DNA of 64,000 nucleotides, taken from assembly GCF_000717335.1 (NCBI RefSeq), contig NZ_JNYZ01000008.1, positions 124,001 through 188,000 on the forward strand, in the 5' to 3' direction. Of the stretch, positions 15,922 through 25,120 are shown piece by piece. A program made the position numbers and the translations under genes. The notes below the pieces were generated by a model. That model was not told the origin of the DNA and ran no database searches. It saw nothing but the letters and a program-made list of their open reading frames with translations. Each line of letters starts with the position of its first letter. The first letter of the stretch is position 1. Source of the DNA: Amycolatopsis jejuensis. Lineage in GTDB: Bacteria > Actinomycetota > Actinomycetes > Mycobacteriales > Pseudonocardiaceae.

Positions 15922-17535
15922 TCAGGCCGCGGTCATCGAGCCCAGCCAGTTCTGCAGGTTGAAAAGCGGGTTGAATCCCGCGTACGCCAATTTCTTGCTC
16001 AACGCCATCGGCGTACCGAGCGAATACACCGGGAAATACGGCACGTCCTCGGCGACGATCGACAGGATTCTCGCCAGCATTTCCCGCCGCCCGGCATTGT
16101 CCGCGGTGGAATTCTGCCTGCGCAGCAGGTCGTCGACCTCCGGGTTCCGGTAGTTCGCCAGGTTCAGGCCGTTCTTGACCGCATTGCCGCTCGCGAGGAT
16201 CTGCGTGATCACGTCGGACGGGTCCATGAAACTCGGGTTCGGGCCCTTCACGTTCATCCCGAGATCCTTGTGCGCCAGCTGCGCCGCAGCCCACGCCGTG
16301 GTGTCCTGCTCCCGTACCCGCAGCTCGATCCCGATCGTCTTCAGTGCGCTCGCCAGGCTCACCAGCGACTGCCCCAGATCCGGTGCGATATCGGGGAAAC
16401 TGATGTCCGCGGTGAACCCCTGCGGGTGCGCCGACTGTGCGAGCTCGGCCTTCGCCTTCGCCAGGTCGTACGGGTAGTCCCGCAACCCCGCGTAGATCCG
16501 CTGCACCTCGTCCGGCGAGGCGATGCTCGACCACGACGCCGGGGTGGGGATCGCCCGCGCCGCCTCGCCGTGCCCGGCCAGGTAGGCCTTGACGTACCCC
16601 GCCCGGTCGGTGGCGTGCGCGATCGCCCGGCGCACGTGCACGTCGTTCCACGGCGGAGCCTCGACGTTGAAGCACCAGTAGAACGTGGTGACCGCCGGAC
16701 CGTAGGTGGTGGCCGCCGTGGGCAGGGTGTCGAACGCCCGGTACTGCCCCGGGCGGAAATTGAACACCCCGTCGATGGACCCGGCCTGCATGGCCAGATA
16801 AATGGTCTGCGGGTTGGTGATCCAATCGAATTTCGCCCGCTTCACCGTGGGCGCAGCGCTTTTCTTCCAATAATGGTCGTTCACCTCCACCGTAGCGCTG
16901 TTCCCGACGAACTTCGTCACCCGATAGGGGCCCGTTCCCAGCACGGAAACCGAGTTGCCGGGAGCGCCGTACTTCGCGCCGAGCTGCTCCGCGTACTTCC
17001 GCGGCATGATGAAGACGAACGTCGGCACGTATCGGAACAGCTCGTCCGGCTGCGAGAGCGTCACCGTGACCTGGTCCGCGCCGGTGGCCTCGATCTTCGC
17101 CACGTTCTCGAAGAACGTCGCGATCTGCGACGCCACCTTCGGATCCCGGTGCCGTTGCAGGGAAAACACCACGTCGTCGGCCGTCATCGGGGATCCGTCG
17201 GCGAATTTCACGTCGGTGCGCAGATGATAGACGAAATGGTGGTCGTCCGGCTGTTCCCAGGACGCCGCGAGCTGCGGCTGCAGCTTCGTCTCGCTGTCCA
17301 CCGTAACCAGGGTTTCCTGGCACAGCGCAAGCACTTCCAGGCAGCTGAGCGTGTACGACACCGCGACGTCGAGCGCCTGCGGGGCCGACCCGGTGAGCGC
17401 CCAGCTGACCTGGTCCACCGCTGCCTTCCCGCCCGAAGCCGCGCCGCAGGCCTCCAGCAGCCCGGACAGCGACAACACCGCGGCTCCCGCGCCGAACGTC
17501 TTCAGCAAAGACCGGCGGGAGACGGATTTTTCCAT
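15922..17535 (-). CDS. ABC transporter substrate-binding lipoprotein, Opp/Dpp family (SBP_bac_5)
   Basis: This 537-residue protein has an N-terminus, 'SRRSLLKTFGAGAAVLSLSG', with a twin-arginine pattern, followed by a LLEAC lipobox, so it is probably exported folded and lipidated. The body shows 'LAASWEQPDD', 'FHLR'-like 'VYHLRTDVKFADG' and 'DVVFSLQR', the usual SBP_bac_5 segments. AAGGAG before the ATG at 17535 fixes the start against a much longer frame. It captures oligopeptide-like ligands for the permeases encoded upstream. Ligand unknown. Confidence 0.9.
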   Translation of the reverse strand: MEKSVSRRSLLKTFGAGAAVLSLSGLLEACGAASGGKAAVDQVSWALTGSAPQALDVAVSYTLSCLEVLALCQETLVTVDSETKLQPQLAASWEQPDDHHFVYHLRTDVKFADGSPMTADDVVFSLQRHRDPKVASQIATFFENVAKIEATGADQVTVTLSQPDELFRYVPTFVFIMPRKYAEQLGAKYGAPGNSVSVLGTGPYRVTKFVGNSATVEVNDHYWKKSAAPTVKRAKFDWITNPQTIYLAMQAGSIDGVFNFRPGQYRAFDTLPTAATTYGPAVTTFYWCFNVEAPPWNDVHVRRAIAHATDRAGYVKAYLAGHGEAARAIPTPASWSSIASPDEVQRIYAGLRDYPYDLAKAKAELAQSAHPQGFTADISFPDIAPDLGQSLVSLASALKTIGIELRVREQDTTAWAAAQLAHKDLGMNVKGPNPSFMDPSDVITQILASGNAVKNGLNLANYRNPEVDDLLRRQNSTADNAGRREMLARILSIVAEDVPYFPVYSLGTPMALSKKLAYAGFNPLFNLQNWLGSMTAA

Positions 17536-17567
17536 GGTTGCTCCTTCGAAACCATCGAATTGCAAGG

Positions 17568-19340
17568 TCACTCCGCGGCGAGCGAGGCGCCGGGAGCCGA
17601 GCTCACCAGCTGCTGCGTGTACGGATGCCGCGGCCGGTCGAGTACGTCGCCGACCGGGCCCTCCTCCACGATCCGCCCTTTCCACAGCACGTACACCCGG
17701 GCGGCGACCTGCCGGACCACCGCGAGATCGTGCGTGATGAACACGATCCCCTTGCCGGTTTCCCGATGCAGCGACCGGATGAGGTTGATGATCTGTGCCT
17801 GCACCGAAACGTCCAGCGCCGACGAGACTTCGTCGCACACGATGATGCGCGGATCCGCCGCCAGTGCCCGGGCCAGCGCGACCCGCTGCCGCTCCCCGCC
17901 GGACAGCGCGACCGGCTTCCGGTTCCGGTACTCCACCGGCAACCCGACCGCAGCGAGCAGCCGGCTGACCTCACTCCGACCGGCTCCGCGCACGGCGAGC
18001 GCCTCGGCCAGCGTCGCCCCGATCGTACGGCGCGGGTTGAGCGTGGAATACGGGTCCTGGAACACCATCTGCACCGAACGCCGTGCCGCCCGGCCGGGCG
18101 GTTCCCCGTCGACGAGTACCTGCCCGGACGTCGGCCGATCGAGGCCGACGATGATCCGGCCGAGCGTGGTCTTCCCGGACCCGGACTCGCCGACCAGCCC
18201 GACGCATTCGCCCGCGGAGACGTGCAGGGAAACCTCGTCGAGGGCGCGCAGCGAACGACCGGCGAACTCCTTCGTCACCGCTTCGACGCGGACCACCTCG
18301 CCCCCGGCCGCCGGTTCTCCCGGCGGTGCCGTGGTCCACGCCCGGCTTCGGGCTTCGTGCATTTCGGCCGCGATTCCGTCGTGCCGCAGGCAAGCCGTGA
18401 GATGCCCGTCGCCGGACGGCGAAAGCTGCGGACGCTGTGTCACGCACGGCTCCGTCACCCACTCGCAGCGCGGCGCGAACGAGCACTGCCCGGCCACCTC
18501 GTCCGGCCGCGGCACCGAACCGCGGATCGACACGAGCCGGGTGACCCGCCGGTCCGCCGGGGGTTCCGAGGTCAGCAGGCCCAGCGAGTACGGGTGCCGC
18601 GGCGCCGAGTCCACAGTGGACGCCGGGCCGGATTCGAGGATCCGCCCGGCGTAGCAGATCGAAACCCGGTCGCACACCGAGAACGCCACGCGCAGGTCGT
18701 GGGTGATCAGGATCATCCCCATACCCCGGGATTCCTGCAGTGCCTTGAGTTTCGCGAGAAGGTCGCGCTGAGTCGTGACGTCGAGGGCGGTCGTCGGCTC
18801 GTCCGCGATGATCACCTCCGGATCGAGCGCGAGCGCGGCGGCGATCCCGGCGCGCTGGCGCATCCCGCCGGACAGCTCGAACGGGTAAGCGTCCGCGACC
18901 GCCGGATCGGTGATCCCGACCTCGGCGAGCCGCCGCCGCGCCTCGGCCCGGCGCGCCGCACGGGAAAGCCGCCTGCCGCGGTCGTCGCGGATCCGCTCGA
19001 CGATCTGCGACCCGCATTTCACCAGCGGGTTCAGCATCGTGAACGGGTCCTGGAAGATCATCGTGACGAACCGGCCGCGCAGGGCCTGCACCTGACGGCG
19101 CGGCATGGCCGCGAGGTCCTCGCCGCGGTAGCGGATGCGGCCCTCGGCCCGCACCCCGTCCGGCAGCAGGCCCATGATCGCCCGTGCGGTCATCGACTTG
19201 CCGCTGCCGGACTCGCCGACGATGCCCAGCGTTTCCCCGCGGTGCAGGGCCAGCGAAACGTCGTCGACGATCGTCGTGCTCCGCCCGGACATCCGGCCCG
19301 TCACCCGCAGGCCCTCGACGTCGAGCAGCCGTCCGGTCAT
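17568..19340 (-). CDS. Fused double ATPase of an Opp/Dpp-type ABC importer
   Basis: The 590 residues hold two nucleotide-binding domains. NBD1 has Walker A GESGSGKS (about 42-49), signature LSGGMRQRAG and Walker B IIADEP, then a Cys-containing oligo_HPY tail 'CSFAPRCEWVTEPC'. NBD2 starts near residue 345 with GESGSGKTT, LSGGERQRV and IIVCDEVSSALD. NBD2 lacks its own oligo_HPY tail. The protein thus equals DppD plus DppF in one chain, unlike module B, where they are separate. The ATG overlaps the permease stop by 4 bp. Confidence 0.92.
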   Translation of the reverse strand: MTGRLLDVEGLRVTGRMSGRSTTIVDDVSLALHRGETLGIVGESGSGKSMTARAIMGLLPDGVRAEGRIRYRGEDLAAMPRRQVQALRGRFVTMIFQDPFTMLNPLVKCGSQIVERIRDDRGRRLSRAARRAEARRRLAEVGITDPAVADAYPFELSGGMRQRAGIAAALALDPEVIIADEPTTALDVTTQRDLLAKLKALQESRGMGMILITHDLRVAFSVCDRVSICYAGRILESGPASTVDSAPRHPYSLGLLTSEPPADRRVTRLVSIRGSVPRPDEVAGQCSFAPRCEWVTEPCVTQRPQLSPSGDGHLTACLRHDGIAAEMHEARSRAWTTAPPGEPAAGGEVVRVEAVTKEFAGRSLRALDEVSLHVSAGECVGLVGESGSGKTTLGRIIVGLDRPTSGQVLVDGEPPGRAARRSVQMVFQDPYSTLNPRRTIGATLAEALAVRGAGRSEVSRLLAAVGLPVEYRNRKPVALSGGERQRVALARALAADPRIIVCDEVSSALDVSVQAQIINLIRSLHRETGKGIVFITHDLAVVRQVAARVYVLWKGRIVEEGPVGDVLDRPRHPYTQQLVSSAPGASLAAE

Positions 19341-20185
19341 CGCGCGCGTCCTTTCCCGGTCGAACGTTCGTAGAGCCAGTCGCCGAGCAGGTTCATCGAC
19401 ACGGCGAGCGCCACCAAGGCCACTCCGGGCGCGAAGGCGGCGAGCGGGTTCTGCGCGAAGGACGGCAGGGCGTCCGACAGCATCAGGCCCCAGTCGGGAG
19501 CACCGGCGGGGACGCCGAGCCCGAGGAACGACAATCCCGCCAGCGCCACCAAGCTGTGCGCGAAGGACAGGAAAGAATTGGCGACGACAAGCGGCAGAAT
19601 GTTCGGCCAGATGTGCCGAAGCATGATTTTCCCGTGACTCACCCCGAGGCTTCGCGCCGCCTCGACATAGGGCAGACCCCGTTGCTCCAGCGCCGCACTC
19701 CGGACCAGCCGGGCGTTGACCGGTGCCCCCAAAACCACCAGCACCCCCACTGCCGCACCGTATCCGCCGCCGAAAACGCCGACGACGATAATGGCGATCA
19801 GCAGCCCCGGAAAGGCGTACATCAGGTCGACGACCCGCATGGTCACCGAATCGACGAAACCGCCGCGATAACCGGCCAGCAAACCGAATGCGCCACCGAG
19901 AATCAGCGCGCCGAGGGTAATGGCGGCAGGCCCGAGCAAGGCCGTCCGCGCGCCCGCGAGAATCCGGGAAAAAGTGTCCCGCCCGGATTGGTCGGTACCC
20001 AGCCAGTGCGCTCCGCTCGGACCCTGCAGGCTGTCCTGCAACGACTGGGCGTACGGGTCGTGCGGCGCGAACCAGGTACCGGACAACGCCGCCAGGACGG
20101 CGAGCAGGACCACGGCGAACGCGACCGCGACGACGACCGGGGGCCGGGTGCGGATCCGGGTTCCGGGGAGGGCAGCAGTGCTCAC
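19337..20185 (-). CDS. ABC permease, DppC-like
   Basis: This 282-residue inner-membrane permease has an N-terminal helix (about 20-40), then 'HWLGTDQSGRDTFSRILAGA', the hallmark after the first periplasmic segment of DppC/OppC proteins. The coupling EAA loop is 'VEAARSLGVSHGKIMLRHIW'. The GTG at 20185 overlaps the DppB stop as GTGA, so the longer frame is rejected. It pairs with the DppB-like permease and feeds the fused ATPase. Confidence 0.92.
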   Translation of the reverse strand: MSTAALPGTRIRTRPPVVVAVAFAVVLLAVLAALSGTWFAPHDPYAQSLQDSLQGPSGAHWLGTDQSGRDTFSRILAGARTALLGPAAITLGALILGGAFGLLAGYRGGFVDSVTMRVVDLMYAFPGLLIAIIVVGVFGGGYGAAVGVLVVLGAPVNARLVRSAALEQRGLPYVEAARSLGVSHGKIMLRHIWPNILPLVVANSFLSFAHSLVALAGLSFLGLGVPAGAPDWGLMLSDALPSFAQNPLAAFAPGVALVALAVSMNLLGDWLYERSTGKGRAR

Positions 20186-21147
20186 GAGGACATCCGATCG
20201 AACCGGATCCGGGGATCCACCAGTGAATACAGCAGGTCGGCCGCCAGGTTCGCGACGATCACCAGCGTGGCCGCGACCAGCGTCAGCCCTTCCAGCAGCG
20301 GCATGTCGCGCTGGGTCACCGACCGGACGAGCAGCGCGCCGAGACCGCCGACGTTGAACGTGACCTCCACCAGGACCACCCCGCCCAGCGTCGCGGTGAG
20401 CACCAGCCCGGCCGCGGTGATCACCGGAACCAGCGCATTGCGGAACGCGTGGACCCCGATCACCCGCCACGCCGGAACCCCGCGCGCACGGGCGAAAGCG
20501 ACGTAATCCTGTTCCAGCGCTTGGCTCATCGCCGTCCGGGTGAACTTGACGATCAACGCCGTGACGCTGATCGCGAGGGTGATCGCGGGCAGCGTGAGAT
20601 GCCAGACCGCACCGGCGAACCCTTCCCCCTCGCCGTAGCTCGGAAACCATTTCAGCCGCACCGCGAAGACGTACAGGAAAACCACGCCGGTGAAGAAAGC
20701 CGGGGCACTGATCCCGAACACCGACACCGCAACGACTCCCCGGTCGAGCCCGTTCTTCTTGAGCGCGGCGAGCACCCCGGCGGGCAAACCGAATACCAGT
20801 GCGAGGAAAAGCGCATAGAAGCTGAGGAAGATCGTGCTGCCGGCGTGCTCCAGGATGACCGACCGCACCGGGGTCCCGGTGGTGATCGAATCGCCGAAGT
20901 CGAACCGGACGGCGTGTCCGAGCCATTCCGCGTACTGCACCAGGAACGGCTGGTCGAGGCCGTACTTGCGGGTCAGCTCGGCAATCGAGTCCGGCGACAG
21001 CTGCCGGTCGCCGATCATCGCCGCGAGCGGGCCGCCCGGCGCGAGGTACAGCAGCGCGAACACCAGGAACGACACGACCAGCAGCAGCACCAGCAACGCG
21101 GCCAGCCGTTTCCCGGCGAAGCGCAGGGTCGCCCACAGTTTCACCAA
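20182..21147 (-). CDS. ABC permease, DppB-like
   Basis: The 321 residues carry six membrane helices. 'LARLAPGGP'-type 'LLYLAPGGPLAAM' (about 33-45) and 'KYGLDQPFLVQYAEWLG' are typical of DppB/OppB. The EAA loop is 'DYVAFARARGVPAWRVIGVH'. It is the first transport gene after a 165-bp gap from the amidohydrolase gene, so the transporter can have its own promoter. It forms the pore with the DppC-like subunit. Confidence 0.92.
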   Translation of the reverse strand: MVKLWATLRFAGKRLAALLVLLLVVSFLVFALLYLAPGGPLAAMIGDRQLSPDSIAELTRKYGLDQPFLVQYAEWLGHAVRFDFGDSITTGTPVRSVILEHAGSTIFLSFYALFLALVFGLPAGVLAALKKNGLDRGVVAVSVFGISAPAFFTGVVFLYVFAVRLKWFPSYGEGEGFAGAVWHLTLPAITLAISVTALIVKFTRTAMSQALEQDYVAFARARGVPAWRVIGVHAFRNALVPVITAAGLVLTATLGGVVLVEVTFNVGGLGALLVRSVTQRDMPLLEGLTLVAATLVIVANLAADLLYSLVDPRIRFDRMSS

Positions 21148-21312
21148 CGGCTCCCTCGGCTCGGCGAAATGCAGTCCGTCCCGCCGGTCCGGAGACCGGC
21201 GGATGGTTCAGTTACAGTGATGAGAGTTCAGTGTGAGTGTTCACGCTGGCGAGTGACGCTAGCCTGCCCGGAACCCGCCGTCAAGGCCGGATTGCCGGGC
21301 AGGCAAAGAAAA
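21148..21312. promoter_or_regulatory. Intergenic region upstream of the module A transporter
   Basis: The 165-bp gap is the only sizeable break in module A. It contains a small dyad GTGA-N4-TCAC at about 21234-21245 within TGTGAGTGTTCACGC, and nearby repeats of the GTTCA/GAGTG type. A promoter or operator here is likely by position only; no clear -35/-10 pair was read. Confidence 0.35.
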
Positions 21313-22584
21313 TCAGCGGATTCCGCCACCCTGCCAGCCCGGTTCGAGCGACGGGGTGAGCCGGATCGGCTTGCCTTCCTTCCAGACCTCGCGCACGGTG
21401 GTCAGCGCGGTCAGGTCGGCGAGCGGATCGGCGCCGAGCACCACGAGGTCGGCGACCTTGCCCGCTTCCAGCGTGCCCAGCCGGGTCGACGCACGCACGG
21501 TCGCGGCCGCGTTCTTGGTCGCCGCCAGCAATGCACCGCCGTTGCCGAGGCCGTGGACGCTCATCAGCCGCAGTTCCTCGACCAGGCCGAGCGTGCCGTG
21601 GTGCATCTCGATCCCGACCGGCGCGGGCCCTTCGGGGAGGTCGTCGACCCCGGCGACGATCGGGACCCCTTGGCGGACCGCCTCGCGGAACATCGCGTGG
21701 TGCCGCTCCCTGGCTTCCTCGGCATTGCGGCAGAACCAGCCGGGATAGCCTTGTGCGGCAAGCTGTTCCGGTTCCCAGGCGTCGGTCACGGCGAGGTTCG
21801 GGCAGAAGATCGTCCCCGCTTCCGCCATGGCGGAAATGCCTTCCTCGGTCACCACGAAGCCGTGTTCGATGGTGTCCGCGCCCGCTTTCGCCGCCGCGAC
21901 CACGGTTTCGTCCCCCATCGCGTGCACCGCCACCGGTTTGCCCCAGCCGTGTGCCTCCCCGACCGCGGCCGAGATCTCCTCGAACGAATGCAGCCCGCGC
22001 CCGATGCTGTCCGAACGCCACGGAATCCCGCCCGACGACAGCAGTTTGACCGTGTCGACCCCGCTGCGGACGGCGCCTCGCACGGCCCGGCGGAACTCGT
22101 CCGGCCCGGTCGCCCGCTGGCTCCACATCACGTCGGCCGCCGCGTAGATCCGCGGGCCCTCGATCTCCCCGGCCGCGATGGCGTCGCGCAGCACGAGGTC
22201 CGCGTCGAACTCCTCCCCCAGCGACCGCAGGGTCGTGATGCCGCAGCGGAGGTTGTCCTGCGCCTTGCGAATACACCGGATCATGTGGTGTGCCGGCGTT
22301 TCGTGGGCGTACTCGTCCTCGTACGGCACCACGACCGCGCCGAGGTGGATGTGGCTGTCCCAGAGCCCGGGAATCACGAACATGCCGGACAGATCGCGCC
22401 GCTCGACGCCGCGCAGGTCGAAGCCGGCGAGCACCTCGGACCACGGCCCGACCCGTTCGATCACCGGGCCGGACAGCAGGATCGCCGCGCCGGGCAGCTG
22501 CCGGTCCGGCTCCGTGCAGTCGATGACCGTGCAGTTTTCGAGCAGGACCTTTCCGGTCGCGGGAATTGCCAGGGTACGTCGCAC
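21313..22584 (-). CDS. Amidohydrolase (COG1228 type)
   Basis: This 423-residue TIM-barrel hydrolase has metal-site segments 'LWDSHIHLGA' (about 74-83), 'VKLLSSGGIP', 'AVHAMGDE', 'TIEHGFVV' and 'VAGVDDLPEG'. The GTG at 22584 lies 1 bp after the peptidase stop and has AGGAG 9 bp upstream; a GTG at 22614 is the alternative. Coupling to the S9 peptidase gene implies consecutive steps: the peptidase trims an imported peptide and this enzyme hydrolyses the remaining amide or dipeptide. The pattern repeats in module B. Confidence 0.88.
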   Translation of the reverse strand: MRRTLAIPATGKVLLENCTVIDCTEPDRQLPGAAILLSGPVIERVGPWSEVLAGFDLRGVERRDLSGMFVIPGLWDSHIHLGAVVVPYEDEYAHETPAHHMIRCIRKAQDNLRCGITTLRSLGEEFDADLVLRDAIAAGEIEGPRIYAAADVMWSQRATGPDEFRRAVRGAVRSGVDTVKLLSSGGIPWRSDSIGRGLHSFEEISAAVGEAHGWGKPVAVHAMGDETVVAAAKAGADTIEHGFVVTEEGISAMAEAGTIFCPNLAVTDAWEPEQLAAQGYPGWFCRNAEEARERHHAMFREAVRQGVPIVAGVDDLPEGPAPVGIEMHHGTLGLVEELRLMSVHGLGNGGALLAATKNAAATVRASTRLGTLEAGKVADLVVLGADPLADLTALTTVREVWKEGKPIRLTPSLEPGWQGGGIR

Positions 22585-22585
22585 G

Positions 22586-24565
22586 TCAGCGGACTCCTGT
22601 CTCGGTGCGGGCACGCGGCCCGAGGTGGGTGGAAAACCATTCGTGCAGCAGCTCCAGCCGCTGGACCCGGTGCACGGGACTGCCCGAGCGGGTGAGTTCG
22701 TGGCTCTCGCCGGGAAAACGCGCGAACTCGACGGGTTTGCCGAGCACTTTCAGCGTCAGGTACAGCTCTTCGGCCTGCTGGATCGGGCACCGGCGGTCCT
22801 CTTCGGAGTGCACGATCATGAGCGGCGCGTCGATGTCCGCGGCCACGCGCAGCGCGGACGAAGCCCAGTACGCGGCCGGATCCTCGGTCACCGCGCGGCC
22901 GAGGTAGGTCTCGAAGAACCACGGCGACTCGTCGTTCGTCCCGGCGAGGCTGACCAGGTTGTACGGCCCGCGTTCGGCCCAGCCCGCGCGGAACAGGCCG
23001 GACCGCGCGAGCAGCCAGGTGACGACCAGGCCGCCGTACGATCCGCCCATCACGCCGACCCGCGCCGGGTCGAGGTCGTCGTGCGAACCGAGCGTGTGCC
23101 GCACGACCTCGGCGATGTCGTTGATGTCGTCGACGCCCCAGCCGGTTCCGGGCTGCCTCGCCTCCGGCCCGGACACCGCGTGCATCCAGGCGGTGCCGTA
23201 TCCGGCGCAGCCGCGTGGATTCAGGGTGAGCGTGGCGAATCCGGCGGCGGCGAGCGTCTGGAATTCGTGCGACCACTGGTAGCCGTGTTGCGTGCCGCCG
23301 CCCTGCATGCACACGACGAGCGGATACGGCGCCTGCCATCGATCCGCGTCCGGCAGCGTCAGCCACGAGTCGACCTGGTGTCCCGCGGCCAGCGGAACCG
23401 ATCGGGGTACCGGCTCGCGCAGCTCGCGATCGACGGTCGAATTCGGTTGCCAGAGCACGGTTTCCGGCCCGGCCGCCACTCGCGCGACGAGCTGCGGCGG
23501 CTGCGCGGGGGCGCAGGTGACGTACGCGAGTGTGCCCGCTTTGGCGGCCAGCGACGTGACCGAACGCGGGCCTCGCTCCAGCACGGGAACAGCCCCTGCG
23601 GTGTCGAACCGGTACGCCTCGGTGCGTCCGGCGTCCTCGACCAGTGCCAGCACTGTCGTGTCGTCCAGCCAGACCGGCCCGTCGGTGGCCCGCCAGTCGG
23701 GGTTGACGTCCCGGTCGAGGGACGCGGACAGGTCGCGTTCGCGCCAGTCGCCGAATTCCGCCACACACAACGCGGTCACCGAAGGGAAGTTCGCGACGTC
23801 CATCCGCGTGAAGGCGACCCGGGAGCCGTCCGGGGAAACGCGGGGCTGCCCGTAGCAGTACCCGGGGCCGGTCAGGGCTTCCGCGGCCGAGCCCGCGGCG
23901 ATGCCCTGCCGATAGACCTCGTTGGCCGGGCTGCCCTCGCCCGCCGGTTCCCGTGCCGACACGAACACCACCGCCCGGGAGTCCGGGTACCAGCCGAACT
24001 CCGCATCGTCGTGGCCGCCGGCGCTGAGCTTCGTGACCGCGCCGGTCCGGGCCGAGACGAGGTAGGCCTGCCGGGGCCGGTTGAAGGTCCAGCCGACGTC
24101 GTCGGCACGGGCTCGCAGCCGCGTGATCCGCAGCGGCGGACGGCGGTCCTCGCTCGTTTCCCACCACGTGCGATCCACCGGTTCGCGGGCCACGTAGAGC
24201 AGCCACGCGCCGTCCGGGGACCAGGCCAGCTCCTCGATGCGGTCCGGCCAGTCGCGCACGAGCGGCACCGGCTCGGGCCCGGCCAGGGTCCGCACGACGA
24301 TCGACCGTCCGGCAGCGACCGTGGCCAGCCGATCGTCGACCGGGGACCAGCGCGGCAGTGTCTCGTCGGCGGCCGAGGCCAGCTCGGCCAACGGGTCCCC
24401 GACACCGCCGATCGCCACCGTGACGCGGTAGCGGTTCGCCTCGGTGCACGGCACCGAGCGGGTCACGGCGGCGAACTGCCCGTCGTGGGACAGCTGCACG
24501 TTCGCCAGGTCGGCGAATGCACTCAGGTCCCGGATCGTGACGGGGGTCCTCGTCAAGGGCGGCAC
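22586..24565 (-). CDS. S9-family serine peptidase (acylaminoacyl-/dipeptidyl-peptidase-like)
   Basis: The protein has 659 residues. The first about 400 residues carry beta-propeller repeats ('LAWSPDGAWLLYVAR', 'PRVSPDGSRVAFTR'). The C-terminal alpha/beta-hydrolase domain has the nucleophile GGSYGG, the acid segment 'HSEEDRRCPI' and the His in 'GESHELTRSG'. No signal peptide is seen, so it acts in the cytoplasm on short peptides, as prolyl oligopeptidase relatives do. It is the first gene of module A and has a readable promoter upstream. Confidence 0.92.
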   Translation of the reverse strand: MPPLTRTPVTIRDLSAFADLANVQLSHDGQFAAVTRSVPCTEANRYRVTVAIGGVGDPLAELASAADETLPRWSPVDDRLATVAAGRSIVVRTLAGPEPVPLVRDWPDRIEELAWSPDGAWLLYVAREPVDRTWWETSEDRRPPLRITRLRARADDVGWTFNRPRQAYLVSARTGAVTKLSAGGHDDAEFGWYPDSRAVVFVSAREPAGEGSPANEVYRQGIAAGSAAEALTGPGYCYGQPRVSPDGSRVAFTRMDVANFPSVTALCVAEFGDWRERDLSASLDRDVNPDWRATDGPVWLDDTTVLALVEDAGRTEAYRFDTAGAVPVLERGPRSVTSLAAKAGTLAYVTCAPAQPPQLVARVAAGPETVLWQPNSTVDRELREPVPRSVPLAAGHQVDSWLTLPDADRWQAPYPLVVCMQGGGTQHGYQWSHEFQTLAAAGFATLTLNPRGCAGYGTAWMHAVSGPEARQPGTGWGVDDINDIAEVVRHTLGSHDDLDPARVGVMGGSYGGLVVTWLLARSGLFRAGWAERGPYNLVSLAGTNDESPWFFETYLGRAVTEDPAAYWASSALRVAADIDAPLMIVHSEEDRRCPIQQAEELYLTLKVLGKPVEFARFPGESHELTRSGSPVHRVQRLELLHEWFSTHLGPRARTETGVR

Positions 24566-24681
24566 AGTTCTCCTCCAGTCGCAGGCGGACGGGTCGCGGT
24601 ACGGGCGCGCTTCCGGATCCGGGGAGCCCGGCGGGCGGTGATTGACCTGCCGCGGCCAGAACGTTTACTCTCGACGTACTA

Positions 24682-24709
24682 TGATTAGCCATACTGAACT
24701 TCCGGTCAA
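24682..24709 (-). promoter_or_regulatory. Promoter for the module A S9 peptidase/amidohydrolase genes
   Basis: On the minus strand TTGACC (24709-24704) and TAATCA (24687-24682) are separated by 16 bp, a sound sigma-70-type promoter in an AT-rich patch. On the plus strand TATGAT (24680-24685) could serve the divergent RidA-like gene. A small dyad TATG-N6-CATA overlaps both, so one regulator could control both directions. Confidence 0.5.
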
Positions 24710-24727
24710 CCCCTCCGGACGGCGGCC

Positions 24728-25120
24728 GTGAGCCGGGGCGTCCGACGGCTCGCCGGTGGCGGGGCGTTCGAGGACATCGCGGGCTACTGCCGGGCCGTCC
24801 GGGCGGGCTCGCTGATCCTGGTCAGCGGCACGATCTCCCCGGACTCTTCACTGTCCGAATCGGACACTTTCACGCAGACGACCCGCGCCTTCGAAGCCGC
24901 CCTCGAAGCCGCGGCAACCCTCGGCGGTACCCGCGACGACGTACTGCGGACCCGGATTCTCCTTGCCCCGGCGGCATCCTGGCAGGAAGCGAGCCGGGCG
25001 CACTCGCTGTTGTTCACACACGCGCGCCCGGCCAACACCACCTACTACGTCGGACGGCTGATTCCCGACGGCGCTCTCGTCGAGGTCGAACTCGACGCGG
25101 ATGGGAGAGGAGCGGAATGA
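24728..25120 (+). CDS. RidA-family protein lacking the imine-binding arginine
   Basis: The 130-residue protein matches the YjgF/YER057c/UK114 fold: 'LILVSGTISPDS' (about 29-40), 'FEAALEAAATLGGTRDDVLR' and the C-terminal 'VEVELDA'. Classical RidA deaminases have Arg in a PAR motif that holds the imine substrate; here it is PAN (Asn at 103). It therefore probably belongs to a non-archetypal Rid subgroup with a different activity. It starts at GTG 24728 and overlaps the next gene by 4 bp. Pairing with a flavin amine oxidase fits handling of imines that the oxidase releases. Confidence 0.85.
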   Translation: MSRGVRRLAGGGAFEDIAGYCRAVRAGSLILVSGTISPDSSLSESDTFTQTTRAFEAALEAAATLGGTRDDVLRTRILLAPAASWQEASRAHSLLFTHARPANTTYYVGRLIPDGALVEVELDADGRGAE